Shown in pieces: positions 54,334 to 62,984 of a stretch of 64,000 bases of DNA. The DNA lies in the NCBI RefSeq assembly GCF_004342165.1, contig NZ_SMAL01000008.1, positions 20,095-84,094 of the forward strand, read 5' to 3'. The notes beneath the pieces are model-generated. The model had not been told where the DNA came from. It saw only the letters and a list, made by a program, of their open reading frames with translations, and searched no databases. Made by a program: the position numbers and the translations under genes. The stretch's first letter is position 1. Every line of letters starts with the position of its first letter. The DNA comes from Natranaerovirga pectinivora. GTDB taxonomy: Bacteria; Bacillota; Clostridia; Lachnospirales; DSM-24629.

Positions 54334-55356
54334 TTATCTTTGTACACGACCTGAAGCGTCACCTTGAACTAAAACTTCAACTTCATCTTCCATTACTAAG
54401 TTGTAATCACCAGGAATAGTGTGTTTTAAAGCACTCGCTGCAACAGCATACTCAAGAGCATCTTTAAAGTTTGGTCTTGTTAATAAGCCATGGATCAATC
54501 CACCAGAGAATGAATCTCCACCACCAACACGGTCTACTATTTTGATATTGTAGTGACGTGAATGATAGAATTCATTACCATCATAAATTAATGCACTCCA
54601 ACCATTTTCACTAGCTGAATGACTTTCACGTAAAGTAGTCGCTAAGAATTTAAAGTTGAATTTTTCTTGCATTTCTTTGAAAATATTTTTGTATCCTTCT
54701 AATTCTAACTCACCTTGCTCAACATTTGTTTCACCTGGTTTGAATCCAAGACATTTTTCTGCATCTTCTTCATTACCAATACAAACATCAACATATTGCA
54801 TTAAGTTAGTCATTACTTTTTGAGCTTGCTCAGGTGTCCATAATTTTTTACGGAAGTTTAAGTCAACTGAAACAGTAACCCCATGTTTTTTAGCTGCTTT
54901 TAAAGCTTCTTCTAAAACTACTGCACTTTTTTCAGAAAGAGCTGGAGTAATACCAGTCCAGTGGAACCAATCTGCACCTTCAAAAATAGCATCAAAGTCA
55001 AAATCAGAAACATCAGCAAGAGCAATAGCAGAATCTGCTCTATCATATACTACTTTAGATGCTCTCATAGAAGCACCAGTTTCTAAGAAGTAAATACCAA
55101 CACGGTCTCCACCACGAGCAATAAAATCAGTGTTAACACCGAATTGTCTTAAGCTATTTACAGCACATTGTCCAATTTCATGTTTTGGAAGTTTAGATAC
55201 AAAGTATGCATCATGTCCATAATTTGCAAGAGAAACAGCTACATTTGCTTCTCCTCCGCCATATACTACATCAAAATTATTGCTTTGTGTAAATCTTGTG
55301 TTTCCTGGAGTAGATAATCTTAACATTATTTCTCCCATAGTTATAACTTTAGCCAT
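54334..55356 (-). CDS. kdgK: 2-keto-3-deoxygluconate kinase, copy 2 (PfkB family)
   Basis: The 340-aa product matches copy 1 in layout: TMGEIMLRLSTPG, YGGGEANVAVSLANYG, DLNFRKKLW and VGGGDSFSGG. The presence of two kinases in one cluster suggests duplicated entry points (one near the galacturonate genes, one near the GH28/GH105 genes) or different sugar acids. Its own leader of 326 bp holds a palindrome and a terminator, so it may start a separate transcript. Confidence 0.88.
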   Translation of the reverse strand: MAKVITMGEIMLRLSTPGNTRFTQSNNFDVVYGGGEANVAVSLANYGHDAYFVSKLPKHEIGQCAVNSLRQFGVNTDFIARGGDRVGIYFLETGASMRASKVVYDRADSAIALADVSDFDFDAIFEGADWFHWTGITPALSEKSAVVLEEALKAAKKHGVTVSVDLNFRKKLWTPEQAQKVMTNLMQYVDVCIGNEEDAEKCLGFKPGETNVEQGELELEGYKNIFKEMQEKFNFKFLATTLRESHSASENGWSALIYDGNEFYHSRHYNIKIVDRVGGGDSFSGGLIHGLLTRPNFKDALEYAVAASALKHTIPGDYNLVMEDEVEVLVQGDASGRVQR

Positions 55357-55682
55357 TTTAATATCACCTTTCTCTTTTATAATTTTTATAATATTATAAT
55401 TATATCACATATATAAATTTGCGATACATTTTTTATCTAAATTTAGTTTTTTTTGGAAAAAAATTTTTTTGCAATAGAAAAAGGTAAGTTGTCCCCTGCC
55501 CCTAAAAGCAGGGAAACTTCCCTTTTTATATTAATTTATTTAATTTACTGCTTTTCGTATATATAAATAGGCTTCGCATTTATAAACACAAAAAACATTT
55601 AACTCAACTTAAGTATCTTACTTAAGTAAGATACACAAGTTTGGTTAAAAGCATAATTTCCAAACTTTGCAAATCATACTTT
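55357..55682. other. Spacer between the GH28 and kdgK genes
   Basis: No gene is seen. From the GH28 side it holds a perfect 22-bp palindrome (55613-55634, GTATCTTACTT and its complement, flanked by AACTT/AAGTT), a GC-rich terminator-like hairpin (55478-55528) and AT-rich promoter-like sequence with TATAAT at about 55399-55404 (minus strand). Confidence 0.5.
55478..55528 (-). terminator. Terminator of the GH28 gene
   Basis: Stem made of AAAAAGG, AAGTT and CCCTGC with the matching GCAGGG, AACTT and CCTTTTT, with small internal loops; T-rich tail on the minus strand. It splits the cluster into two transcripts, at least in part. Confidence 0.75.
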
Positions 55683-57236
55683 CTAATTATTAATATAATT
55701 ATCGCAATTCTCTATAATTACTTTTTCACCATCGTTGCCAACTATATCTATATTTTCAAGTTGAACAGTTTCAACATTATTTGCAAAGATACCTAATTTA
55801 TCTACTGGTTCAATGTGACACATCATAGCTGGTTTGTTTGGTTGAGTTTCCTTCGCAAAAGATATTTTAACATTTTTAAAGCTTACTTTTTTTATCTTTT
55901 GTTCTGGTAAACCATAGAAATAACCTGCAGCAACTTCTGCTCCTGTACATTCTATATCTTCAAAATGAAACTCACCTAAAAATGGTGTTCTGTCATCAAC
56001 TGGTAATTTATCTTTGGTCCATACGTACTCAACTTTTCCGTCTGGATCACAGTGATAAAACATGTTAACAACAAAAGGCGTTAGCACTTTATCCATTTTG
56101 ATATTCTGGAATGATACATTCTCAACTGTTGCAAACTTACCTCTACCTCTTCGTGTCTTAATTCTAAGACCTCTATCGGTTTGCTCAAAGAGACATTGCT
56201 CTACTTTTAAGTTCGCAATTCCACCTGACATTTCGCTTCCAAGCACAACTGCACCATGCCCATGTCTCATATGACAGTTTCTTATTACCATGTTTTCTGA
56301 TTTTTTTCTAAAAGTTTGACCCATATACAATTTTCCTGATTTGATTGCTATACAATCATCACCAACAGATATATTTACACCTATGATATTGACATTACCA
56401 CAAGATTCAGGATCTAGTCCATCTGTATTTGGTGAATTACTAGGATTAATTATATTAATGTCAATAAAATTTAGATCATCAGAAAAATAAGGGTGTAATG
56501 TCCAAGATGGTGAGTTTTGGATCGTCATCCCTTGAATGGTTATATTCTTACATTGATTTAAAAATACTGTCCTTGGTCTCCAACAAGTCCTCATTACTTT
56601 TGCATTTTCCCACCAAGTGGCATTTTGTGCATTACCGTCAAGTGTTCCCAAACCAATAATCTTAACATTTTCAACATATAAACCAGTTATTAAACTTGCA
56701 TTACAAGATTCTGGACTTCCTTCCCAAGTACCTAAGTAAAATTCAATATCTTCTTTTTCAGAAATTCTACCAGGTAAAATTGGATAAGCATCTCTATCCG
56801 TACTTCCAAGCAATACTGCATTTTTTTCGAATTCAAGTGTTAAGTCACTCTTTAAAAATATTGGTCTTACATAATATATTCCTGCTGGTACAAATACTCT
56901 ACCGTCTTTAGGGCAGGAAAGAATTGCTGCTTGTATTGCACTAGTATCGTCATTCTTTCCATCTCCAATTGCCCCAAAATCTTTTACATTTATAGACACT
57001 TTTTCTTCCAATGTTTTGAATGTTTTTGATACTTTTTCACCTTGAAGTTCAACAATAACTTCATATTCTGTATTAGGTGATAAATCATATAAAGAAAATA
57101 CATTTTTATTGTTTTTTTCAATTACTTGTTTACCATCTAAATATACATTATAAGGATTAGCGCTAAAATAAATATCTTTATTTTCAAGCTCTAAAGTTAC
57201 ACTTCTTGATGTAACTAATATTATGTTATAATTCAT
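55683..57236 (-). CDS. GH28 polygalacturonase-type hydrolase, cytoplasmic
   Basis: The 517-aa protein has an N-terminal fibronectin III-like domain (about residues 1-85) and a GH28 right-handed beta-helix. Catalytic motifs are all present: NTDG in SPNTDGLDPES, DD in VGDDCIAIKSG, HGHG in MRHGHGAVVLG and RIK in GLRIKTRRGRG. No signal peptide is seen, so it should release galacturonate from imported oligomers, as exo-acting members do. The start is ATG 57236 with CGAGGTAA upstream; the ten earlier codons overlap that site. Confidence 0.88.
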   Translation of the reverse strand: MNYNIILVTSRSVTLELENKDIYFSANPYNVYLDGKQVIEKNNKNVFSLYDLSPNTEYEVIVELQGEKVSKTFKTLEEKVSINVKDFGAIGDGKNDDTSAIQAAILSCPKDGRVFVPAGIYYVRPIFLKSDLTLEFEKNAVLLGSTDRDAYPILPGRISEKEDIEFYLGTWEGSPESCNASLITGLYVENVKIIGLGTLDGNAQNATWWENAKVMRTCWRPRTVFLNQCKNITIQGMTIQNSPSWTLHPYFSDDLNFIDINIINPSNSPNTDGLDPESCGNVNIIGVNISVGDDCIAIKSGKLYMGQTFRKKSENMVIRNCHMRHGHGAVVLGSEMSGGIANLKVEQCLFEQTDRGLRIKTRRGRGKFATVENVSFQNIKMDKVLTPFVVNMFYHCDPDGKVEYVWTKDKLPVDDRTPFLGEFHFEDIECTGAEVAAGYFYGLPEQKIKKVSFKNVKISFAKETQPNKPAMMCHIEPVDKLGIFANNVETVQLENIDIVGNDGEKVIIENCDNYINN

Positions 57237-57303
57237 AAACTTACCTCGCAACGAATCTTTTATCACTTATCGAGTAACACTTTATAATTTATATCTAATC
57301 TTT

Positions 57304-57714
57304 TTACTTACTCTTTGTGTATAACCTTACTTCTGTTCTTGTAGCGCTTTCATGTACACCTTTTTTTCCAAAGAAAACTGGGATACACATCACCCAACAA
57401 GAAATCCATTTAGAAAATGTTTCTCTTACCAACATAGTTGAAAAACCTGCCGGTTTGTTAGTTTGTAAGTCAATTACAACCAATCCAACATATGTTTTTC
57501 CAATACTTCTTCCCTCTTTCCAAAACAAATACTGAAGAAGTATTGGAGCAGAAACACATATAATAACAACACTGAATAAAGCTAATGTGTTTAATATACT
57601 ATACTCAAATGAACCTAAAAATTCTATGGTGGCAATTCCATATAGAATTCCCATTAATAGCAAAAATAGAATAACTATATCCATTAATTCTGCTACTATT
57701 CTTTTTACTAGCAT
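57304..57714 (-). CDS. RDD-family membrane protein
   Basis: The 136-aa product opens with LVKRIVAELMDIVILF, an RDD-family start, and has three hydrophobic segments plus the late SIGKTYVGLVVID motif. The family is of unknown function; some members affect ion balance in salt or alkali stress. Its place inside a sugar-uptake operon between the permease and GH28 genes is unusual. The ribosome binding site is weak, so coupling to the upstream gene is possible. Confidence 0.8.
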   Translation of the reverse strand: MLVKRIVAELMDIVILFLLLMGILYGIATIEFLGSFEYSILNTLALFSVVIICVSAPILLQYLFWKEGRSIGKTYVGLVVIDLQTNKPAGFSTMLVRETFSKWISCWVMCIPVFFGKKGVHESATRTEVRLYTKSK

Positions 57715-57747
57715 TAAATCACATCCAATATTATGTTAAGATTAGTC

Positions 57748-58602
57748 TTAACCTTTTGATCCAGTTGTTGCAACACCATCGATAAAGTATCTTTGTGCAA
57801 AAGCAAAAATTGTTAACGCTGGTATTAAAGCCATAAATGACATTGCATATACTTTACCATAGTCAGCTGTAGACTCAGCATCAATTGCTGTTCTTAATGC
57901 AACAGATAAAGGTAGTCTGCTCATTCTTGTGATATAGATTAATGGACCTAAATAGTCGTTCATCCCCCACATAAATGTTAATACCGCTACTGTAATAACG
58001 ATAGGTTTTAACACTGGCACTAAAATATATATAAGTGTTTGAAGTGTATTACATCCATCCACAATTGAAGCTTCATCTAATTCACGTGGAATCGTTCTAA
58101 AGAACTGAATCAACATAAATACGAAGAATGAGTTTGTTGCAAACATAGCTTCAACCCAAAGTGGATAGTATGAGTTAATCCATCCTAAAGCATTGTAAAA
58201 CAAATACATTGGTATTGTAAAAATAACTGAAGGCATTAATAATGTACCGATAATTAATGCAAAAACTATTCTTTTACCTTTAAAACTAAATCTTGAAACT
58301 GCATATGCAGTAATTACTGAAGATACTACAGTAAAGAAAGTTCTAGGAACCAAGTATCTTAATGAATTCGTAAAATGGTGTAAGAATGTATATCCTGTAT
58401 TAAAGTTCCAAGCTCTTTTCCAAGCGCTCCAATCACCAAAACCTTCCTGTGGCAATAAACCTGCTGAAGTAAAGATTTCATGGTTGCCTTTAAATGTTGC
58501 AGTAAATAACCACATAAGTGGATATAACATTATTAAACCTACAAGTATTAATATTATATATCTGAAAAAGGAATTGATTTTTCGTTTAGTTCTTAATTCC
58601 AT
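57748..58602 (-). CDS. ABC transporter permease, MalG type
   Basis: The 284-aa inner-membrane protein has six hydrophobic segments and the EAA loop (PRELDEASIVDGCNTLQTL) that contacts the ATPase. It pairs with the MalF-type permease upstream (15-bp gap). Probable substrates are pectin-derived oligogalacturonides, from context only. Confidence 0.9.
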   Translation of the reverse strand: MELRTKRKINSFFRYIILILVGLIMLYPLMWLFTATFKGNHEIFTSAGLLPQEGFGDWSAWKRAWNFNTGYTFLHHFTNSLRYLVPRTFFTVVSSVITAYAVSRFSFKGKRIVFALIIGTLLMPSVIFTIPMYLFYNALGWINSYYPLWVEAMFATNSFFVFMLIQFFRTIPRELDEASIVDGCNTLQTLIYILVPVLKPIVITVAVLTFMWGMNDYLGPLIYITRMSRLPLSVALRTAIDAESTADYGKVYAMSFMALIPALTIFAFAQRYFIDGVATTGSKG

Positions 58603-58617
58603 CTTAATAAGTCCCCC

Positions 58618-59502
58618 TTAGTCTGAATAATGTACCCAGTATTTTGAAGATCTAAATACTGACATTGTTAAAATCATAATTAATAGGAACAATACCCATG
58701 AAAGCGCCGCTGCATAACCCATGTTAAGATTTCTTCTGAAGGCAGTTTCATAAATATAAACATTTAATAAATACGTCGAATAATTAGGACGACCTTGAGT
58801 TATTAAGTATGAACTGTTGAACTCTTGGAACGCATTAATCGTTCTCATAACAAAGTTAAATAGAATAACAGGTGTTATAATCGGTATTGTAATTGCAAAA
58901 AACATTCTAAATTTAGTAGCACCGTCAATTGCTCCAGCTTCATATAATGATCTTGGAACGTTTTGTAATGCAGCTAAGAAAATAACCATTGTTGAACCAA
59001 ACTGCCAGGATCTTAATAAACTCATTACTAACATAGCTAAATTAGGATCCGTATACCATCTTACTTGTTGACCACCTAGATTAGTTATTATTTGATTAAC
59101 AAGTCCTCTAGTTTCAAATAAGAATTTCCACAATGTTACGATAGCAACATTACCACCTAAGATTGATGGAATATAGTAGGCTGTTCTAAAGAAGTTTACA
59201 CCTTTTAACTTAAAGTTAAGGATAAACGCAATGAACAATGAAAATACCAATACCAATGGCACTGTAAGTATAACGTATTTTATAGTAGCCCAAAAAGACT
59301 TTGAAAATACTGGATCATCAGTAAGCATTCTTACGTAATTGTCAAGACCAATAAATCTGTTGTTAGTTGACATTAGCCTATATCTCATGAAACTAAGTCT
59401 AAATGAGTTAACAAATGGGTAAACTCTGAAGATAAGAAATCCTAGAACCCATGGAGTTATAAATATATAGGGTGCAATTCTTCTGTTACTCATATCATTC
59501 AT
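58618..59502 (-). CDS. ABC transporter permease, MalF type
   Basis: The 294-aa protein has six hydrophobic segments and an EAA loop (PRSLYEAGAIDGATKFRMF). It opens with RRIAPYIFITPWVLGFLIF, typical of sugar permeases. Two in-frame ATG codons lie close together (59502 and three codons later); GGAAGG fits either. No ATP-binding subunit is encoded in the cluster, so a shared MsmK/UgpC-like ATPase elsewhere is expected. Confidence 0.9.
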   Translation of the reverse strand: MNDMSNRRIAPYIFITPWVLGFLIFRVYPFVNSFRLSFMRYRLMSTNNRFIGLDNYVRMLTDDPVFSKSFWATIKYVILTVPLVLVFSLFIAFILNFKLKGVNFFRTAYYIPSILGGNVAIVTLWKFLFETRGLVNQIITNLGGQQVRWYTDPNLAMLVMSLLRSWQFGSTMVIFLAALQNVPRSLYEAGAIDGATKFRMFFAITIPIITPVILFNFVMRTINAFQEFNSSYLITQGRPNYSTYLLNVYIYETAFRRNLNMGYAAALSWVLFLLIMILTMSVFRSSKYWVHYSD

Positions 59503-59523
59503 AACCTTCCTTTTTTAATGTTG

Positions 59524-59560
59524 ATTGCAGCACTGACACCAAGGGTATCAGTGCTGCAAT
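59524..59560 (-). other. Stability-type hairpin between binding-protein and permease genes
   Basis: Perfect 13-bp stem ATTGCAGCACTGA / TCAGTGCTGCAAT, extendable by four inner pairs, 26 bp after the binding-protein stop. There is no T tail. Such hairpins protect the upstream mRNA part and raise binding protein over permease. Confidence 0.65.
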
Positions 59561-59585
59561 AGTTTTTAGCAACAATTTTTAATTA

Positions 59586-60935
59586 TTAGTTTTCCATTGC
59601 TTCTGCAACAGTTCTGTCAAATGTATCAAGAATCATTCTTGCAGCTTGTTGTGGAGTTATTCCACCTTCAGCAAAAAGGAATTCTTCTATAGCATCATTA
59701 GGAACTTTTCTTACAGTTGTGTCTTCGAAGAATGGGTGGAAAGTGTAACCATCAGTTTCAGAAACCATTAAGTGACCTTCCCATGCAAGACCTTCTAACA
59801 TTCCCGCTTCGTCTAAGATATCAAGAGCAACACGGTTTAAAGGAATAGCTCTTTCTAAACCATGAGCAAGTACAGCATCTTTATCAGTATACATAAAGTT
59901 TAATAATTTAGCTGCTGCTTCTGGATGCTCAGAGTTAACACTTACAGAGAATGCCATTAAGATTTTGCTAAATACACCAGTGTGTTTAGCGCCATCCATT
60001 GTAAACCAAGGAACTGGTCTAACGTCTGGGTTAATAGCTGGGTTTAAGTTGTTAACATCTCTTTGGATTCCTGAGTTCCATTGGAATACAGCTGCATATC
60101 TACCATCAATCCAGTTTGGATTTTCGTGGTTTTTCTCTGCTGAATCATCATGGAATCCTGGAATTACATTATTATCAACTAACTCTTGAACAAATTCAAA
60201 AGCTGTTATTAATTCTTCTTCTGTGTACGCTAATTGGTTACCATCGAAAATATCTTTTCCTGTTAATTGAGCTAAGTAACTCCACATCATTAACTGAAGT
60301 GCATCAGTATATCCAATGTTTCCTAATGGATAGTAATCTGGACCTAATTTTTCTTTAAATACTCTACCAGCTTCCATTAATCCATCCCAAGTAGTTGGAA
60401 CTTCAATACCAGCTTGCTCAAATGGTGTATGGTTTACATAGTATAAACGAGCTCCAATACTTGTTGGAACACCTTGAACTTTACCATTAATAGTAATTGG
60501 CGCTAATGTTTCTGCTGGCCAGTTGTTTAAGTCAATATTTCCTAATTGTCTTAAGTCATAGAAACCGTCTCCTTCTGGAGAGAATCCATAGAACCAGTTG
60601 AAGTTGATTTGCATTAAATCAGCTTCGTCTCTTGCTGTTAATTGAGCTGCAATTCTTTCGAAGTGTCCAGTCCAAGCTGTAAACTCAGGAACTACAGTAA
60701 TGTTTGGATTAGCTTCCATAAATAAATCAATTACTGCTTGTGTAGCTTCGTGACGTGAATCTCCACCCCACCAAGAAAATCTGATTTCGATGTCTTCATC
60801 GATCTCAACTGGACCTGGTGCTGGCTCCCCTGGAGCTGGTGCTGGAGCTGGATCTGGAGTTTCATCTTTTTGTCCACATCCAACGATAGATAGTGTTAAT
60901 GCTAACACAACTAATAACGCTAATAACTTTTTCAT
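59586..60935 (-). CDS. Sugar ABC transporter substrate-binding lipoprotein
   Basis: The 449-aa extracytoplasmic solute-binding protein has a lipoprotein signal (MKKLLALLVVLALTLSIVGC, lipidated Cys at about 20), a Pro/Ala/Glu-rich linker of 25 residues and a family 1 binding domain (IEIRFSWWGGDSRHEATQA). The linker with repeated PAPAPG units would hold the domain away from the membrane. It is the receptor for the importer. The ligand is inferred from neighbours. Confidence 0.9.
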   Translation of the reverse strand: MKKLLALLVVLALTLSIVGCGQKDETPDPAPAPAPGEPAPGPVEIDEDIEIRFSWWGGDSRHEATQAVIDLFMEANPNITVVPEFTAWTGHFERIAAQLTARDEADLMQINFNWFYGFSPEGDGFYDLRQLGNIDLNNWPAETLAPITINGKVQGVPTSIGARLYYVNHTPFEQAGIEVPTTWDGLMEAGRVFKEKLGPDYYPLGNIGYTDALQLMMWSYLAQLTGKDIFDGNQLAYTEEELITAFEFVQELVDNNVIPGFHDDSAEKNHENPNWIDGRYAAVFQWNSGIQRDVNNLNPAINPDVRPVPWFTMDGAKHTGVFSKILMAFSVSVNSEHPEAAAKLLNFMYTDKDAVLAHGLERAIPLNRVALDILDEAGMLEGLAWEGHLMVSETDGYTFHPFFEDTTVRKVPNDAIEEFLFAEGGITPQQAARMILDTFDRTVAEAMEN

Positions 60936-61026
60936 AAAAAACTTTCCTCCTCTAATCTTTTAGATTGATTGGTTTGATATATATTCAAAACATTAAATTA
61001 AAATAATAATTTAATGTCTTAAATCA

Positions 61027-61671
61027 TTATTTCTGTCTTGCCTCTTTAACTTTAGCAACGAATTGCTTAGCTAAATCTGTTACCCCTGCATAGTCACCAG
61101 TTTTCGCTGGAGCTGTTAAATCCCCACCTACTCCTACTGCTACACAACCACTTTTAATCCATTGATCTACATTATCAAGGCTTACCCCTCCAGTTGGCAT
61201 TACTACCGCTTGTGGAAGTGGACCTTTAATTGCTTTAATATATGATGGACCTACTATGCTTCCTGGGAAGATTTTAATAACATCTGCTCCCGCTTCCATA
61301 GCAGTAAGGATCTCAGTTATTGTAATACAACCTGGCATATATGGTATTCGGTATCTGTTACATAATTTCGCAGTTTCAAGGTCAAATCCTGGAGATACAA
61401 TATATTCTGCACCAGCCAAAATAGCAATCCTTGCAGTTTCACTATCTAATACAGTTCCCGCTCCTACGATTAACTCATCTGCTGAAAAACTATTTTTAAG
61501 TCCTTCAATAACTTTATGAGCACCTGGAACAGTAAAAGTTACTTCGATAGCTGGAACTCCACCTTCAATACATGCTTTAGCAATCTTGTTAGCTTCATCT
61601 TCATTTTCTGCTCTAACTACAGCAACAACACCAACATCTGTTATTTTCTTAAGTGTTTCATACTTCGACAT
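61027..61671 (-). CDS. eda: 2-keto-3-deoxy-6-phosphogluconate aldolase
   Basis: It splits KDPG to pyruvate and glyceraldehyde 3-phosphate, the last step of the pathway. The 214-aa barrel has VVAVVRAENEDEA, EVTFTVPGA with the catalytic Glu, VGAGTVLD, the Schiff-base Lys in DVIKIFPGS and PTGGVS. It is the first gene of the uptake operon behind a strong promoter. GGAGGTG precedes ATG. Confidence 0.93.
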   Translation of the reverse strand: MSKYETLKKITDVGVVAVVRAENEDEANKIAKACIEGGVPAIEVTFTVPGAHKVIEGLKNSFSADELIVGAGTVLDSETARIAILAGAEYIVSPGFDLETAKLCNRYRIPYMPGCITITEILTAMEAGADVIKIFPGSIVGPSYIKAIKGPLPQAVVMPTGGVSLDNVDQWIKSGCVAVGVGGDLTAPAKTGDYAGVTDLAKQFVAKVKEARQK

Positions 61672-62032
61672 TTTCTTAACACCTCCTTTAATAGAAAATC
61701 GAATAAAATTCGATAGTCTAATTATACCAAAGGGTATTGTTTATTGTCAACAAAAAAAAATAATGAGCAATAATGTTTTTAGTTATAATACCATGTAACA
61801 CCTTGTTAGAGGTATACTATTATTTACATCGTATATATTTTAAACTATCAGACATCCTTTTATGAACATTATTTTGTATATATCTCTCTTCCGTTTTTTA
61901 TTATAGCACAATGAAACTAGAATGCCTACTTTATTTATAATTTTTTTATAGAAAAAATATACAAGAATTAAAGCACTTATTATTCTTTTACATTATCCTA
62001 GGATATTATAATATATTTTTTATAACTATGCA
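61672..62032. other. Spacer upstream of the pectin uptake operon
   Basis: No gene is seen in this AT-rich 361-bp spacer. Apart from the eda promoter and palindrome (61698-61750) it holds a perfect 12-bp palindrome TATCCTAGGATA at about 61996-62007, 25 bp past the ablB stop, and weak repeats of ATACC/GGTAT around 61790-61820. Confidence 0.45.
61698..61750 (-). promoter_or_regulatory. Promoter and operator-like palindrome of the eda uptake operon
   Basis: Minus strand TTGACA (61745-61750), 18 bp, TATAAT (61721-61726). The spacer contains ATACC-CTTT-GGTAT, overlapping the -10. Directly downstream, near the expected transcription start, lies a perfect 7-3-7 palindrome ATCGAAT-NNN-ATTCGAT (61698-61714). 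Either could bind the IclR regulator encoded at 43156. Confidence 0.65.
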
Positions 62033-62878
62033 CTACTTTTTTAGTTTTTTCCACCAAATATTCATGGTCTCAAAATCTCCGCCAATATTGGTGTTTTTAA
62101 TTAAGGTTCCAGAGTGTTCATATTCTAGTTTTGCAAATGTTATATTCATACCATAAGACTTAGCTCTAGCTATTGTGTAAGCTGTTTTAATATCTCTTCT
62201 AACCATTTCTTCTTCCATGACCATTAATAAATTGACAGCCAAACCATTCCCTCTACATTCAGGCAATGTTGCAAAGTCCGTCATTTCTACATTTAAGTTC
62301 TTTACATCCATTTCACAAGAGGATATGGCAATTAATTTACCTTCCATAAAAACACCAAAGTACACTAAGTTATCATCCATTGTTTCTTCTATATAATTGG
62401 GATCGTGAATTGGAAAAGGATATGTTTCAAACACTTCACTATACACCTTTGCCATTTCTTTACTATCTTTTTTATCCAATAACCTTATATAATATTTACT
62501 AATAAGCTTATTCTCATTATTTAAAGTGTTTCCTTCTTCTTTTTTTCTTAAGGCTTTTTCTAACACGAGCTTTAGATTAGGATCTTCATCTTTACTTCTC
62601 CACTCTTTTAAGAACTTTCCCAAGAACAAAACATCATTCTCTCCCTTAACCATTTCAGGGACATGCCCCTCAACCATATATCCTTTAGCTAAGAATTCCT
62701 TTTCACAGCCATAAGGCACTTTGGCAAATATTTTTGAGTAATCATTTTCCTTAGCTTTTTCTTCTATATTATATAGTACATCTGATACGTCATTTTTATC
62801 TAATTTCATTAAATAGACTCTATCGTTATGTTTGCCATGCTGTATCATGGAATTCCCTAAATTTATAATTTCATCCAT
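62033..62878 (-). CDS. ablB: Beta-lysine N-acetyltransferase AblB
   Basis: AblB acetylates beta-lysine to N-epsilon-acetyl-beta-lysine, a compatible solute for salt stress. The 281-aa protein has an N-terminal non-GNAT half and a C-terminal GNAT domain (from about residue 130, with FATLPECRGNGLAVNLLMVM holding the acetyl-CoA loop). The call rests on length, domain order and the aminomutase gene just upstream in the same direction, 106 bp away, the standard abl pair. Confidence 0.86.
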   Translation of the reverse strand: MDEIINLGNSMIQHGKHNDRVYLMKLDKNDVSDVLYNIEEKAKENDYSKIFAKVPYGCEKEFLAKGYMVEGHVPEMVKGENDVLFLGKFLKEWRSKDEDPNLKLVLEKALRKKEEGNTLNNENKLISKYYIRLLDKKDSKEMAKVYSEVFETYPFPIHDPNYIEETMDDNLVYFGVFMEGKLIAISSCEMDVKNLNVEMTDFATLPECRGNGLAVNLLMVMEEEMVRRDIKTAYTIARAKSYGMNITFAKLEYEHSGTLIKNTNIGGDFETMNIWWKKLKK

Positions 62879-62932
62879 GTTAACATCCCTTTCTTATCCT
62901 TTTATTTTTTCACCAAAACTTATACTTACATA

Positions 62933-62967
62933 AGATAATAGCAGAGAAACATTTCTCTGCTATTATC
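62933..62967 (-). other. Hairpin between ablA and ablB
   Basis: Perfect stem of at least 13 bp, GATAATAGCAGAGAAA with its complement, 18 bp after the ablA stop. The T tail is weak on the minus strand, so it more likely sets the ratio of ablA to ablB message than ends transcription fully. Confidence 0.6.
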
Positions 62968-62984
62968 TTTATTTAAAATTGACT

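Noticed and set aside
44021-61671. The pectin cluster as a new pathway
   Set aside because: Each enzyme fits the known isomerase (UxaC-UxaB-UxaA) and KduI-KduD routes; only the duplications and regulation are notable.
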